DNA of 52,192 nucleotides from contig DATFPK010000031.1 in assembly GCA_035264885.1 (NCBI GenBank), positions 1-52,192 on the forward strand. Reading direction: 5' to 3'. How positions within the stretch are numbered: the stretch's first letter is position 1; each line of letters opens with the position of its first letter. The position numbers and the translations under genes are program-made. A model generated the notes under the pieces. The model searched no databases. It saw only the letters and a list, made by a program, of their open reading frames with translations, and had not been told where the DNA came from. Shown here piece after piece: positions 8,104 through 15,617 of this stretch. Source of the DNA: DATFPK01 sp035264885 (GTDB lineage: Bacteria > Actinomycetota > Thermoleophilia > Solirubrobacterales > 70-9).

Positions 8104-9176
8104 GGGCGCCGCAGCCGAAGCTGCGCTCGCGCCGCGGCGGGGCCGCGATCCCGCTCGAGGACGCCGACAGGCGGTTGATGAACCTTCTTCAGTCGCGATT
8201 TCCGCTCGAGTCCGAGCCGTTCGGCCAGGTCGCCGCCGAGGCGGGGATGCCGACCGAGGAGGTCCTGGAGCGGACCCGGCGCCTGCTCGGCGCCCGGATC
8301 ATCCGTGAGATCACGCCGATCTTCGACACCCGCGCGCTCGGCTACGAGTCCATGCTCGTCGCCGCGAAGGTCGATTCCGAGCACCCGCAGCGCGCCGCCC
8401 GGGTCGTCAACTCACACCCCGGCGTCTCCCACAACTACCTGCGCACCCACGACTTCAACCTCTGGTTCACGATCGCGACCCCGCCCGACTCCGAACTCGG
8501 CCTCGAGGGCACGCTCGAGGCGCTGATGCGGGAGACCGGCGCGGAGTCGATGCGCCAGCTCCCCACCCTGACCCTCTTCAAGATCAACATGAACCTGGAG
8601 ATGGAGAAGGGCACCGACGCGCTCGCCGCCGCCGTCGACGCCCAGCCGGTCCGCGAGCTCGAGCCCCAGCCCTACGACGAAACGGACGTCGCCGTGATCC
8701 GTGCCCTCCAGGGCCCGATGGAGGCGGTCGCGCGTCCTTACGACCAGGCCGCCGCCGAGCTCGGAATGACGACCGAGGACCTCCTCGCCCACCTCCAGGG
8801 GATGGTCGACCGCAAGCTGCTGCGCCGGGTCGCGGCGATCCTCTTCCACCGCCGGGCCGGTTTCTCCGCCAACGGCATGGGCGTCTGGCGGGTGCCCGAG
8901 GAGGAGATCCTCGCGACCGGCAGCAGGATGGCGGCCTTCCGGGGCATCTCCCACTGCTACCAGCGGCCCACCTACCCGGACTGGCCCTACAGCGTCTTCA
9001 CGATGGCCCACGGCCGCTCGAAGGATGAGTGCGACGCGATCCTCGACTCGATCGCGGCCGAGTGCGGGATCGGCGAGGGGGACCGGGCCACCCTCTATTC
9101 CTCGACCGAGTACAAGAAGATCCGGCTGCATTACTTCACGGATGAGTACGCGGAATGGGAAGCGGCACACTCCTGA
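8091..9176 (+). CDS. ahbAB: Fused siroheme decarboxylase (AhbA-like plus AhbB-like halves, Lrp/AsnC fold)
   Basis: The 361 residues fall into two similar halves, each with a winged-helix part and an Lrp/AsnC-like domain. The first half ends in SHNYLRTHDFNLWFT (about residues 110-125). The second carries SHCYQRPTYPDWPYSVFTM near residue 290, the hallmark of AhbA/AhbB/NirDLGH proteins. These decarboxylate siroheme to 12,18-didecarboxysiroheme on the siroheme route to heme or to heme d1. The gene overlaps hemB by 13 bp. AhbA and AhbB are usually separate subunits; here they are one chain. Direct evidence that the whole siroheme route operates is not in the window. Confidence 0.82.
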   Translation: MAGLRAPQPKLRSRRGGAAIPLEDADRRLMNLLQSRFPLESEPFGQVAAEAGMPTEEVLERTRRLLGARIIREITPIFDTRALGYESMLVAAKVDSEHPQRAARVVNSHPGVSHNYLRTHDFNLWFTIATPPDSELGLEGTLEALMRETGAESMRQLPTLTLFKINMNLEMEKGTDALAAAVDAQPVRELEPQPYDETDVAVIRALQGPMEAVARPYDQAAAELGMTTEDLLAHLQGMVDRKLLRRVAAILFHRRAGFSANGMGVWRVPEEEILATGSRMAAFRGISHCYQRPTYPDWPYSVFTMAHGRSKDECDAILDSIAAECGIGEGDRATLYSSTEYKKIRLHYFTDEYAEWEAAHS

Positions 9177-9180
9177 CCGC

Positions 9181-9250
9181 GTCGCCAGTCATCGGTCGCC
9201 AGTCACCAGACGCCGGACCCGGGCGACTGGCGACTGGCGGCTAGCGACTT
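9181..9250 (+). repeat. 7-bp repeat, locus 2: inverted arrays of gcgactg
   Basis: The gap between the ahb-like gene and hemL is built of heptamers in two orientations. Copies of gtcgcca start at 9181 and 9195; copies of gcgactg start at 9224 and 9231, followed by degenerate units. The 10-nt arm gtcgccagtc (9181-9190 and 9195-9204) is complementary to 9225-9234, so the transcript can form alternative hairpins. The last unit, gcgactt, contains the first two bases of the hemL TTG start. Confidence 0.82.
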
Positions 9251-10526
9251 GGTCTCCCACGTTCGCTCAGGGCAGCTCTACGCTCGCGCCTTGAAGGTCC
9301 TTCCCGGCGGCGTCAACAGCCCCGTTCGGGCGATGCGGCAGATCGGGCGCGACCCCGTCTTCGCAGCCCGTGGCGAAGGGTGCGAGCTCGTCGATGCCGA
9401 CGGCAACCGCTACGTGGATTGGGTCTGCTCCTGGGGGCCGCTGATCCTCGGCCACGCCGAGCCCTCGGTGATCGCCGCGGTCGCCGATGCCTCCGGGCGT
9501 GGGACGAGCTACGGAGTCGCGACCGAGGGCGAGGTCGAGCTGGCCGAGGAGGTCGCGCGGCGCATTCCGTCGGTGCAGATGCTGCGGATGACCAGCTCCG
9601 GCACGGAGGCGGCGATGAGCGCCGCCCGTCTCGCCCGCGCCGCTACCGGTCGCGACACGCTGGTCAAGTTCGCCGGCGCCTACCACGGCCACTCCGACGG
9701 TCTCCTCGCCGACGCCGGCTCGGGGATGGCGACCCTCGGCGTCCCCGCCACCCCCGGCGTGACCGCGGCGCAGGCGGCGGGCACGGTGGTGGTCCCGTGG
9801 AACGACCGCGACGCGCTCGAGCGCGCGCTCGCCGAGCATGAGGTCGCCGCCGTCCTCGCCGAGCCGGTCGCGGCCAACATGGGGGTCGTCCCGCCCGACG
9901 GGGGCTTCCTCGACCTGCTTCGCGAGTCCTGCGACGGGGCCGGCGCCCTGCTCGTCTTCGACGAGGTGATCACCGGCTTCCGGGTCGCCGGCGGTGGCGC
10001 CCAGGAGGCGTTCGGGGTGATGCCGGACCTGACCGTGCTCGGCAAGGTGCTGGGCGGCGGACTGCCGGCGGCGGCCTTCGGGGGGCGGCGCGAGCTGCTC
10101 GAGCTGGTGGCGCCGGCCGGCGACGTCTACCAGGCGGGGACGCTTTCGGGGAACCCGCTTGCGGTCGCCGCCGGCCTGGCGACCCTGCGCGGCCTCGACG
10201 CCCCGGCATACGACCGGCTCGGCGAGCTGACCGAGAGGCTGGCCAGCGGCTTCGAGCGGCTCGCCGACGGCCGGTCGCTGCAGGTCGCCGCCGTCCGCGG
10301 ACTCGTCACCCTCTTCTTCAGCGACCAGCCGGTCCGCGACTTCAGCGGCGCCTCCGCCTGCGACCTCGAGGCCCACGCCGCCTTCTGCCGGGCGCTCCTC
10401 GAGCGAGGGGTCTACCCGCCGCCGTCCCAGTTCGAGGCCTGGTTCGTCTCCCTCGCCCACGACGAGGCGGCGATCGACCGCACCCTGACCGCCGCCGAGG
10501 AGGCCCTCGAGGAGGCCTCGAGGTGA
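9249..10526 (+). CDS. hemL: Glutamate-1-semialdehyde 2,1-aminomutase
   Basis: The 425-residue PLP enzyme converts glutamate-1-semialdehyde to 5-aminolevulinate, the HemB substrate. Typical motifs are PGGVNSPVRA near residue 18, RMTSSGTEAAMSAARLARA near 115, GAYHGHSDG near 142, LVFDEVITGFR near 235 and GKVLGGGLP near 265, where the Lys forms the Schiff base. The only start that keeps the conserved N-terminus without a long extension is TTG 9249. That codon lies within the end of a 7-bp repeat array. Confidence 0.96.
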   Translation: MVSHVRSGQLYARALKVLPGGVNSPVRAMRQIGRDPVFAARGEGCELVDADGNRYVDWVCSWGPLILGHAEPSVIAAVADASGRGTSYGVATEGEVELAEEVARRIPSVQMLRMTSSGTEAAMSAARLARAATGRDTLVKFAGAYHGHSDGLLADAGSGMATLGVPATPGVTAAQAAGTVVVPWNDRDALERALAEHEVAAVLAEPVAANMGVVPPDGGFLDLLRESCDGAGALLVFDEVITGFRVAGGGAQEAFGVMPDLTVLGKVLGGGLPAAAFGGRRELLELVAPAGDVYQAGTLSGNPLAVAAGLATLRGLDAPAYDRLGELTERLASGFERLADGRSLQVAAVRGLVTLFFSDQPVRDFSGASACDLEAHAAFCRALLERGVYPPPSQFEAWFVSLAHDEAAIDRTLTAAEEALEEASR

Positions 10527-11140
10527 AGCCCGGGCGACCGGCGACTGGGGACCGGGGACCGACAGATCCTCTCCGGACGCTCGCCAACCAGCTCAGGTCC
10601 GAGGGATCCGTCATCTCCCCCCACGTGTCCGATCCTCGCGGGGAGCCGCTCCACGGCGCCCTGGCCGCGGCGGGTCCCCGCGCGGCGGCCACGCCCGAGG
10701 GGTACGCGCTCGTCGTCGAGACGGTCCGCGAGGGCTACCTGCTCCACTACGCAGAGCCACGGGTCCTCTCGGGCCATGACGACGACCTCGCCCTGCTCGC
10801 CGGCGATTACCTCTACGCGCTGGGGCTCGAGCGCCTGGCGCTGCTCGGCGACTCCGCCGCGGTCGCCGAGCTGTCCGACCTGATCAGCCTGACGGCCCAG
10901 GCACACGCGGAGGGGCGGCCCGATCTGCCCCCCGCCCTCTGGCTGGCGGCGACGGTGGCGGTCGGCTGCGGTGCCGACGACAGGCACGAGCGGGCCAAGC
11001 GGGAGGCTCGCGATCTCGCCCCCGGCGCCGCCGCGCGTCTGGTCGAAGAGGCCGCCTCGCGGGCGCGCGAGGAGGGCCTCGGCGCCCCGTTCGGGCGAAT
11101 CAGCGAGTCAATAGACTTCGATCCGGCGAGACAGGTCTAA
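10523..11140 (+). CDS. Degenerate isoprenyl-diphosphate-synthase-like protein, possible HepS-like partner subunit
   Basis: The protein has 205 residues and is predicted mostly helical, with no signal or membrane segment. GDYLYALGLERLALLGDSA (about 93-111) and the following helix resemble GDLLLSRAFGLLAAAGDAD in the catalytic polyprenyl synthase at 14207-15166. Neither DDxxD motif is present. This recalls HepS (component I of heptaprenyl diphosphate synthase), which in Bacillus lies in hepS-menG-hepT. Here menG and a hepT-like gene lie downstream. Its GTG overlaps the hemL stop (GTGA). A 7-bp repeat encodes residues 5-14. The family assignment is inference. Confidence 0.5.
   Translation: MKPGRPATGDRGPTDPLRTLANQLRSEGSVISPHVSDPRGEPLHGALAAAGPRAAATPEGYALVVETVREGYLLHYAEPRVLSGHDDDLALLAGDYLYALGLERLALLGDSAAVAELSDLISLTAQAHAEGRPDLPPALWLAATVAVGCGADDRHERAKREARDLAPGAAARLVEEAASRAREEGLGAPFGRISESIDFDPARQV
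10534..10561 (+). repeat. 7-bp tandem repeat, locus 3
   Basis: Four in-phase heptamers, gcgaccg, gcgactg, gggaccg and gggaccg, lie within the first 13 codons of the isoprenyl-synthase-like gene. They are translated as a Gly/Arg/Pro/Thr-rich tail unlike the helical body that follows. Confidence 0.75.
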
Positions 11141-11806
11141 GTGGCTGAAGCGCACGAAAAGAAGACGGGGGTGCCCGAAGAGACTCGTCCGAAGCCCGAT
11201 CCGCCTGGGTACTTCGAAGGCGAGTCGATGACTCGGCGGCGGGTCTTCACCGTCGCCGTGCAGGGATTGGGCGGTCTGGCCGGAGCGGCGATCGTGCTGC
11301 CCGCGGTCGGCTTCGCCGTCGCCCCGATCTTCGAGCGCGAGGACGATCGCTGGGAGCCGATCGGCCCGCCCGACGACTTCACCGCGGAGGCCTACAAGGC
11401 GGCCGTGATCACCATCGTCGACGGGATCGGTGAGGCCGGCAAGACGACCGTCTACGTCCGCAAGGGGTCGGAGGAGCTGGGCGAGGACCCGGACGGCTAC
11501 ATCGCGATCTCGACCCGCTGCGCGCACCTCGGCTGCCCCGTCCGCTTCGTCGAGGCGGCCGGCAACTTCATCTGCCCCTGCCACGGTGGCGTCTACGACT
11601 TCGAGGGCAAGGTGATCGGCGGCCCGCCGGTCCGGCCCCTCGACCGCTTCCAGACCCGCGTGCGCGGCGGCAAGGTCGAGATCGGCCCCCGCTACAGCGT
11701 CACCTCCCAGCTCGAGCCGGTCCGCTCCCGCGATCCGGGCGAGTTCACCGGCGGAATCTGGGAATACCTGTACCCGCCCCGTCCCTCGACCCCCTCCCCG
11801 CCCTAG
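11141..11806 (+). CDS. qcrA: Rieske iron-sulfur protein of the menaquinol:cytochrome c reductase
   Basis: This 221-residue protein has a twin-arginine stretch (MTRRRVFTVAV, near residue 28). A membrane anchor (about 38-62) and a C-terminal Rieske domain follow. Its cluster motifs are CAHLGCPV near 127 and CPCHGG near 146; each supplies one Cys and one His to the 2Fe-2S centre. It passes electrons from menaquinol to the cytochrome c part of the complex. GTG 11141 follows the preceding stop directly. The tatA and tatC genes 4-5 kb downstream would supply the expected export system. Confidence 0.95.
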   Translation: MAEAHEKKTGVPEETRPKPDPPGYFEGESMTRRRVFTVAVQGLGGLAGAAIVLPAVGFAVAPIFEREDDRWEPIGPPDDFTAEAYKAAVITIVDGIGEAGKTTVYVRKGSEELGEDPDGYIAISTRCAHLGCPVRFVEAAGNFICPCHGGVYDFEGKVIGGPPVRPLDRFQTRVRGGKVEIGPRYSVTSQLEPVRSRDPGEFTGGIWEYLYPPRPSTPSPP

Positions 11807-11816
11807 GCAGCCGATC

Positions 11817-12707
11817 GTGCCCAAGCTCCAGCTTCCAGCTGCGCTGCGCCGGCCCGCCAAGCCCGGTTCGAACGGCCAGGTCGACGGCAAGGCGCCCGAG
11901 GACCTTCGCGAGACCCCTGCCGCCCGTCCGGAGCCGAAGGTCACCGATCAGGCGGTCGAGGCCGGCAAGGACGTCGTCGGCTGGGTCGACCAGCGCACCG
12001 GTCTCTCGGGCTTCCTCACCGGGATGCTCTACCGGAAGGTGCCGAAGGGGACCAACTGGTTCTACACGCTCGGCTCGGCGACCCTCTTCGCCTTCGTCGT
12101 CCAGGCGATCACCGGCGTGTTCCTGGCGATGTACTACACGCCGTCCCCGACCCAGGCGTACGGCTCGGTCACCCACCTGACCAACGACGTCTTCCTCGGC
12201 GAGTTCGTCCGCGGCATGCACAAGTGGGGCGCCAGCGTGATGATCATCCTGCTCTTCCTCCACATGGGGCGGACCTTCTTCTTCGGCGCCTACAAGTACC
12301 CGCGCGAGCTGAACTGGGTGATCGGCGTCGTGCTCCTGATCCTCACCTTCGTGATGGGGCTGACCGGCTACCTGCTGCCCTTCGACCAGCGCTCCTTCTG
12401 GGCGACCGTCGTCGCCAACAACATCACCGCTACGGGGCCGGTCGTGGGGCCCTACCTGGCCGACTTCCTGCGGGCAGGCGCGGAGTTCGGGCCGACCACC
12501 CTCACCCGCTTCTACGCGATCCACATGCTTCTTGTGCCCGGGGCGATCATCGCTCTGATCGGCGCCCACCTGTACCTGGTGGTCAAGCTGGGCACGACGG
12601 CCCCGCCGTGGCTCAAGGCCCAGCGGCCGGGTTCGACGCGGCCGGTCGAGGCAGTGGTGGCCGGCGCGAACGGCGCGTCGCCCAACGGGGACCGGAGCCG
12701 GACGTGA
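11817..12707 (+). CDS. qcrB: Cytochrome b (b6-type) subunit of the menaquinol:cytochrome c reductase
   Basis: The 296-residue protein has a hydrophilic N-terminal extension of about 65 residues, then four membrane spans. The haem ligands lie in two His pairs: MHKWGASVMIILLFLHMGR in the second span, and AIHMLLVPGAIIALIGAH in the fourth. This is the short b6-like form, with the remaining helices supplied by the next gene. GTG 11817 lies 10 nt after the Rieske stop, and its own stop overlaps the qcrC start (GTGA). The C-terminal tail after the last helix is Ala/Gly/Pro-rich. Confidence 0.94.
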   Translation: MPKLQLPAALRRPAKPGSNGQVDGKAPEDLRETPAARPEPKVTDQAVEAGKDVVGWVDQRTGLSGFLTGMLYRKVPKGTNWFYTLGSATLFAFVVQAITGVFLAMYYTPSPTQAYGSVTHLTNDVFLGEFVRGMHKWGASVMIILLFLHMGRTFFFGAYKYPRELNWVIGVVLLILTFVMGLTGYLLPFDQRSFWATVVANNITATGPVVGPYLADFLRAGAEFGPTTLTRFYAIHMLLVPGAIIALIGAHLYLVVKLGTTAPPWLKAQRPGSTRPVEAVVAGANGASPNGDRSRT

Positions 12708-13405
12708 ACGCCGCCGACAAGCAGCGCTACCTCGAGGAGTACGAGCTCCAGAAGAAGAAGGGCAAGCCATTCTTCCCCTATGCGGTCCTGAAGGACTCGG
12801 TGATGGCCCTGCTCGTCGTCCTCGTGATCATCTTCATGTCGCTGATGCTCGGCGCCGAGCAGGGGCCGAAGGCCGACCCGACGTCGACCACCTACGTGCC
12901 GCGGCCGGAGTGGTACTTCTTCTTCCTCTTCGAGCTGCTGCGCGTGCTCAAGCCGCCGGAGCTGGTGCCGCTGGCGACGATCGGCATCCCGACCATCTGC
13001 ATGGTCCTGCTGCTGCTGCTGCCGTTCTACGACCGCAACCCGGAAAGGCGGCCGGAGCGCCGGCCGATCGCGACCACGGCAGGGATCCTGATCATCATCG
13101 CGATGGCCTACCTGACGTTCCTCGGCGCCGAGGCCGGGTCGCCGACCGAGATCGAGATGACGGTCGCCAAGGAGTACGACCAGGGGAAGGAGGTCGTGGC
13201 CTCGTCGGGCTGCCTGGCCTGCCACAAGATCGGCGAGAACGGCAACGACGGTCCCGGCCCGGAGCTGACCCATATCGCCGAGCGGATCCCGCGGGCGGCG
13301 ATCATCCGGTCGCTGAACGTGGGCCCCGGGATCATGCCGTCCTACGCCGGTCTCTCGGAGAAGAAGCTGAACGCCGCGGCCGACTTCCTCGCGAGCCTCG
13401 ACTAG
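12704..13405 (+). CDS. qcrC: Cytochrome b C-terminal half (subunit IV-like) fused to a cytochrome c domain
   Basis: The 233 residues combine three membrane helices of the cytochrome b C-terminal half with a c-type cytochrome domain. The quinol-site region is YVPRPEWYFFFLFELLR near residue 65. The haem motif SSGCLACHKIG lies near 167, with a probable Met ligand in PGIMPSY near 208. The arrangement with a short cytochrome b and a subunit IV-cytochrome c fusion is that of Bacillus QcrABC. The diheme QcrC of mycobacteria and streptomycetes is different. GTG 12704 overlaps the qcrB stop. Confidence 0.93.
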   Translation: MNAADKQRYLEEYELQKKKGKPFFPYAVLKDSVMALLVVLVIIFMSLMLGAEQGPKADPTSTTYVPRPEWYFFFLFELLRVLKPPELVPLATIGIPTICMVLLLLLPFYDRNPERRPERRPIATTAGILIIIAMAYLTFLGAEAGSPTEIEMTVAKEYDQGKEVVASSGCLACHKIGENGNDGPGPELTHIAERIPRAAIIRSLNVGPGIMPSYAGLSEKKLNAAADFLASLD

Positions 13406-13430
13406 GCCCCGGGCCCGCGCGGCCCGCCTC

Positions 13431-13436
13431 TAAGCT
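13431..13436 (+). promoter_or_regulatory. Candidate -10 box (TAAGCT) of menG
   Basis: The hexamer ends 6 nt before the GTG at 13443. It suggests that menG and the polyprenyl synthase can be transcribed separately from qcrABC. Confidence 0.5.
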
Positions 13437-13442
13437 CGCAGC

Positions 13443-14195
13443 GTGACCAACGCACCAGAGGGGGCGAGCGCCGGCGCCCGGCCCTCGCGCGCCTCAGCCG
13501 GGTTCTCCGACCAGGTCAACCGGATGTTCGACCGGATCGCGGGCCACTACGACGCGATGAACTCGGTCATGACCGCGGGCCTCCATCACCGTTGGCGGGA
13601 GCGGGCTGCCGACCGGGCGGGGCTCAGTCGCGGGGACGCGGCGCTCGACGTCTGCTGTGGGACCGGTGACCTGGCGCTGGCGCTGGCGCGCCGTGTGGCG
13701 CCGGACGGCAGGGTGGTCGGCTGCGACTTCTCCGAGCCCATGCTCGACCTGGCTCGCGACAAGGCAGCCGAGCAGGGAGCCGAAGCGGTCCGGTTCGAGT
13801 GGGCCGACGCGCTCTCCCTGCCCTACGCGGACGCCGGCTTCGACGCGGTGACGGTCGGCTTCGGAGTCCGCAACCTGGCCGACCTCGACCGCGGGCTGCG
13901 GGAGATGGCCCGCGTGCTGAAGCCGGGCGGGCGGCTCGTGATCCTCGAGATCACCCAGCCCCGCCGCCGACCGCTCGCGACCTTCTACTCCGTCTGGTTC
14001 GACCGGGTCGTGCCGCTGCTCGGCTCGGTCGCGGGCGACGCCGATGCCTACACCTACCTGCCCGAGTCGGTGCGGAGCTTCCCGCCGCCCGACCGGCTCG
14101 CGGCACGGATGGGCGCTGCCGGCTTCGAGCGGATCCTCTACACGGTGCTGGCCGGCGGGATCATCGCCATCCACAGCGGGGAGCGCGAGTCCTGA
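13443..14195 (+). CDS. menG: Demethylmenaquinone methyltransferase (UbiE/MenG)
   Basis: The 250-residue SAM-dependent enzyme carries out the last step of menaquinone synthesis. Motifs are MFDRIAGHYDAMNSVMTAG near residue 28, the SAM-binding loop DVCCGTGDLALAL near 71, and VGFGVRNLADLDRGL near 137, which is characteristic of UbiE/MenG. Position between the bc-type complex and a polyprenyl diphosphate synthase supports MenG. GTG 13443 is preceded by a TAAGCT hexamer. Confidence 0.94.
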   Translation: MTNAPEGASAGARPSRASAGFSDQVNRMFDRIAGHYDAMNSVMTAGLHHRWRERAADRAGLSRGDAALDVCCGTGDLALALARRVAPDGRVVGCDFSEPMLDLARDKAAEQGAEAVRFEWADALSLPYADAGFDAVTVGFGVRNLADLDRGLREMARVLKPGGRLVILEITQPRRRPLATFYSVWFDRVVPLLGSVAGDADAYTYLPESVRSFPPPDRLAARMGAAGFERILYTVLAGGIIAIHSGERES

Positions 14196-14206
14196 CCCGC
14201 TCGGCG

Positions 14207-15166
14207 GTGCCGCCGCCCGTCACCGCCGTCCTCGACGCCGGCGCGGCCTGGCTCCCGGCCCGGCTGGGCGAGACCGAGCGGCTGCTGGAGGACACCGCCG
14301 CAGGTCACGGGGCGGCGCTCGGCGCCGACGCCACCGCGACCCTCAATGCCGGCGGCAAGCGTCTGCGGCCCCTGCTGGTTCTGCTCTGCGCCGGTCCCGG
14401 CGCGGACGCCGCCGCCGTGCGGGCGGCCGCCGCGGTCGAGCTGGTCCACATGGCCACCCTCGTCCACGACGACGTCCTCGATGACGCGCCGCTGCGACGG
14501 GGGCGCCCGACGGTGGTTGCCACCTCGGGTCGTTCCGGGGCGACGGCGACCGGGGACCTGCTCCTGTCACGCGCCTTCGGGCTGCTCGCCGCGGCGGGGG
14601 ACGCGGACGCGGTCCGGCTGCTCAGCGAGACCTCGGTCGCCCTGGCCCGCGGCGAGCTGGCGCAGCGCCGGGACGCCTTCGACCTCTCGCTGGGCAGGGA
14701 GCGGTACCTCGAGCGATGCCGGCTGAAGACCGCGCGCCTGTTCGAGTGCGCCTGCCTGATCGGCCGGCCGCGGCGGCCGGGCGCCGAGCTGTTGCAGCGC
14801 TACGGCAGCCTGGTCGGGCTGGCCTTCCAGCTCCTCGACGACGTCCTCGACGTGACGGGACCGCCCGAACGGACGGGGAAGGCGCGGGGCACGGACCTCC
14901 TCGACGGAACCGTCACGCTGCCGCTGATCGAGGCCGCCGAGCGCGACCCGGAGCTGCGGTCCCTCGATCTCGCCGAGCTGGACCAGGCGGGCGCCGAGCG
15001 CGCCTGTGACCGGATCGCGGCGACCGGGGCGCTGGAAAGCGCCCGCGGCGAGGCGCTGGCGATGGTGGCCGAAGCGAAGGGCCTGCTGGACGACGTTGAT
15101 CTGGACGTCGAGGAGCGGCGCCTGCTCGGGCTGGTCGCCGACGGGGTCGTCGAGCGCTACTCCTGA
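14207..15166 (+). CDS. hepT: Long-chain polyprenyl diphosphate synthase (HepT/IspB-like)
   Basis: The 319-residue helical enzyme builds the isoprenoid side chain of menaquinone. The first Asp-rich motif is LVHDDVLDDA near residue 85, followed by RRGRPT. The second is FQLLDDVLD near 208. GGKRLRP near 49 is the usual substrate-phosphate motif. I chose GTG 14207, the first canonical start after the menG stop; a CTG at 14192 overlapping that stop (CTGA) is an alternative. Chain length cannot be read here. The degenerate relative at 10523-11140 may be its partner. Confidence 0.9.
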   Translation: MPPPVTAVLDAGAAWLPARLGETERLLEDTAAGHGAALGADATATLNAGGKRLRPLLVLLCAGPGADAAAVRAAAAVELVHMATLVHDDVLDDAPLRRGRPTVVATSGRSGATATGDLLLSRAFGLLAAAGDADAVRLLSETSVALARGELAQRRDAFDLSLGRERYLERCRLKTARLFECACLIGRPRRPGAELLQRYGSLVGLAFQLLDDVLDVTGPPERTGKARGTDLLDGTVTLPLIEAAERDPELRSLDLAELDQAGAERACDRIAATGALESARGEALAMVAEAKGLLDDVDLDVEERRLLGLVADGVVERYS

Positions 15167-15176
15167 GCCGCCGGGT

Positions 15177-15506
15177 CTAGCGAAAGTCCTCGGGGCCGAT
15201 CAGATCGGCGGCGAGGGCGGCGGCGAAGGTCTTGAGGACCTGCTCCATGTTGGTCCGCTCGAGCTCCTTGAGGCCCTCGGCGAGCTCGCGGGTGCCGAAG
15301 TCGAGGCGCTCGTCATAGTCGTCGATCTCGCGCTCGCAGTGGACCGCGTCGCTGGTCCATTCGCATTCGGGGCAGCGCCGCCAGATCCGCCAGCGGCCGT
15401 CCTCGGAGGTCTGCTCCCAGCAGGTCGGCTGGACGAGGTGGGACTCGCACTCCGGGCAGACGTGGAGCCCGATCTCGACGCGGGTCTGGCTTCTGCCGGC
15501 GTTCAC
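15177..15506 (-). CDS. Small zinc-ribbon protein, function unknown
   Basis: The 109-residue protein has two CPEC knuckles, at about residues 17-20 and 46-49. They bracket a Trp- and Arg-rich stretch, with additional Cys residues at WCEQ-like and HCER positions. The C-terminal half is a charged helix. The frame is open far upstream but GTG 15506 is the first start within a sensible length; GATAGT lies 7 nt upstream on the minus strand. The gene is divergent from dcd with about 110 bp between them containing repeat elements. No specific function is evident. Confidence 0.65.
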   Translation of the reverse strand: MNAGRSQTRVEIGLHVCPECESHLVQPTCWEQTSEDGRWRIWRRCPECEWTSDAVHCEREIDDYDERLDFGTRELAEGLKELERTNMEQVLKTFAAALAADLIGPEDFR

Positions 15507-15572
15507 GGTGGGAACTATCGGGGCGGCAAAGCTCCCGCAACATCCGCATTTTTCGCATTGCAGCGCCGAAAT

Positions 15573-15609
15573 CCCAATAGCGGGTAACCCGCAGTCCCCA
15601 ATAGACTGC
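15573..15609. promoter_or_regulatory. Repeat elements in the dcd upstream region
   Basis: An inverted repeat gcgggt/acccgc (15580-15592) is followed by a second, gcagt/actgc (15591-15609). The octamer cccaatag occurs twice (15573-15580 and 15597-15604), 24 bp apart. The second inverted repeat overlaps a TAGACT -10-like box (15602-15607) upstream of the dcd ATG. The arrangement looks like an operator, but no cognate regulator is identified. Confidence 0.4.
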
Positions 15610-15617
15610 ACCGGCCG

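Noticed and set aside
9181..9250. Heptamer array considered as a CRISPR array
   Set aside because: Units are 7 bp and directly abutting, with no spacers and no cas genes in the window.
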